Positions 63,908 to 64,000 of a stretch of 64,000 nucleotides of DNA are shown one piece after another. The position numbers and the translations under genes are program-made. The stretch is taken from assembly GCA_963737285.1 (NCBI GenBank), contig CAVTRT010000003.1:2852001-2916000 (forward strand), given 5' to 3'. Below the pieces are notes generated by a model that was not told where the DNA came from, made no database searches, and was given only the letters and a program-made list of their open reading frames with translations. Origin of the DNA: Trebonia sp963737285 (GTDB lineage Bacteria; Actinomycetota; Actinomycetes; Streptosporangiales; Streptosporangiaceae). Each line of letters starts with the position of its first letter. The first letter of the stretch is position 1.

Positions 63908-64000
63908 TCAGGCGGGCGGTCGCCGGGTGCTGAAGTACCAGATGAGGAACTCGCCGGCCAGGACGGCGGCGCCGACGCCGCCGAAGAACAGGATCAGCAG
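63908..64000 (-). CDS. C-terminal end of a membrane protein (cut by window edge)
   Basis: The last 30 codons of a minus-strand gene read LLILFFGGVGAAVLAGEF, then LIWYFSTRRPPA and a TGA stop at 63908-63910. This is a single C-terminal transmembrane helix followed by a short basic cytoplasmic tail. An export-and-anchor tail (sortase-like or LPXTG-type) is possible but no LPXTG is in view. The gene identity cannot be determined from this fragment. Confidence 0.55.
   Translation of the reverse strand: MLILFFGGVGAAVLAGEFLIWYFSTRRPPA

Overview
The window is GC-rich, with long overlapping antisense frames, frequent GTG starts, ATGA/GTGA gene overlaps and AGGAGG-type ribosome binding sites. Together with modular secreted glycoside hydrolases and GntR, LacI and RpiR regulators, this points to a soil-type actinomycete. 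I cannot place it below the phylum. No rRNA, tRNA, CRISPR array or complete insertion sequence was seen.

Layout. (1) 1-5200, minus: a salvage operon of peptide-cleaving enzymes (truncated aspartoacylase-like protein, M55 D-aminopeptidase, isoaspartyl peptidase, RpiR regulator, frameshifted DUF885 protein, alpha/beta hydrolase cut by the window edge). (2) 5412-9570, minus: GntR regulator, ADP-ribosylglycohydrolase family protein, NCS1 permease and PfkB kinase, probably nucleoside or glycoside salvage. The promoters of (1) and (2) share an 18-bp palindrome next to the GntR gene. (3) 9838-18156, minus: a complex I-like operon holding only the membrane arm (NuoA, H, J, K, L, M, N). One unusual His/Met-rich protein sits where nuoB-nuoG would be. 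(4) 18157-20519: GtrA protein, gene remnants, an inverted repeat and a G-rich minisatellite. (5) 20520-38464: secreted polysaccharide degradation (GH6 cellulase, two LacI regulators, two very large modular hydrolases sharing near-identical 3' ends) with a hutI/desaturase pair and a sugar kinase between them. (6) 38465-54010: a muropeptide catabolic locus. (7) 54023-61717: tautomerase, GntR, ketopantoate reductase-like protein, SGNH lipoprotein, MFS/LysR pair, rhomboid-like protein and a flavin disulfide reductase. (8) 62096-63650: secreted CE1-type esterase with CBM2, behind CGAAA/TTTCG palindromes.

Region 6 is the most coherent system. A peptide-type ABC transporter (binding protein, two permeases, fused double ATPase) is co-transcribed with MurQ, AnmK, a serine hydrolase and an FAD/Fe-S D-lactate-dehydrogenase-like protein. 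A dipeptide epimerase (L-Ala-D/L-Glu type), NagA and NagB lie next to it, and an RpiR regulator is divergent from the transporter. The set would take imported muropeptides to fructose-6-phosphate and amino acids, and would oxidise the D-lactate released by MurQ.

At least seven otherwise convincing genes are split by a single-base indel (DUF885, LacI-2, hutI, the large glycosidase, the D-lactate dehydrogenase, the flavin reductase, the esterase). Five behave as one-base deletions and two as one-base insertions, mostly near G/C runs. Draft-assembly errors are more likely than decay, but this cannot be proven from the sequence. I annotate these genes over their full span.
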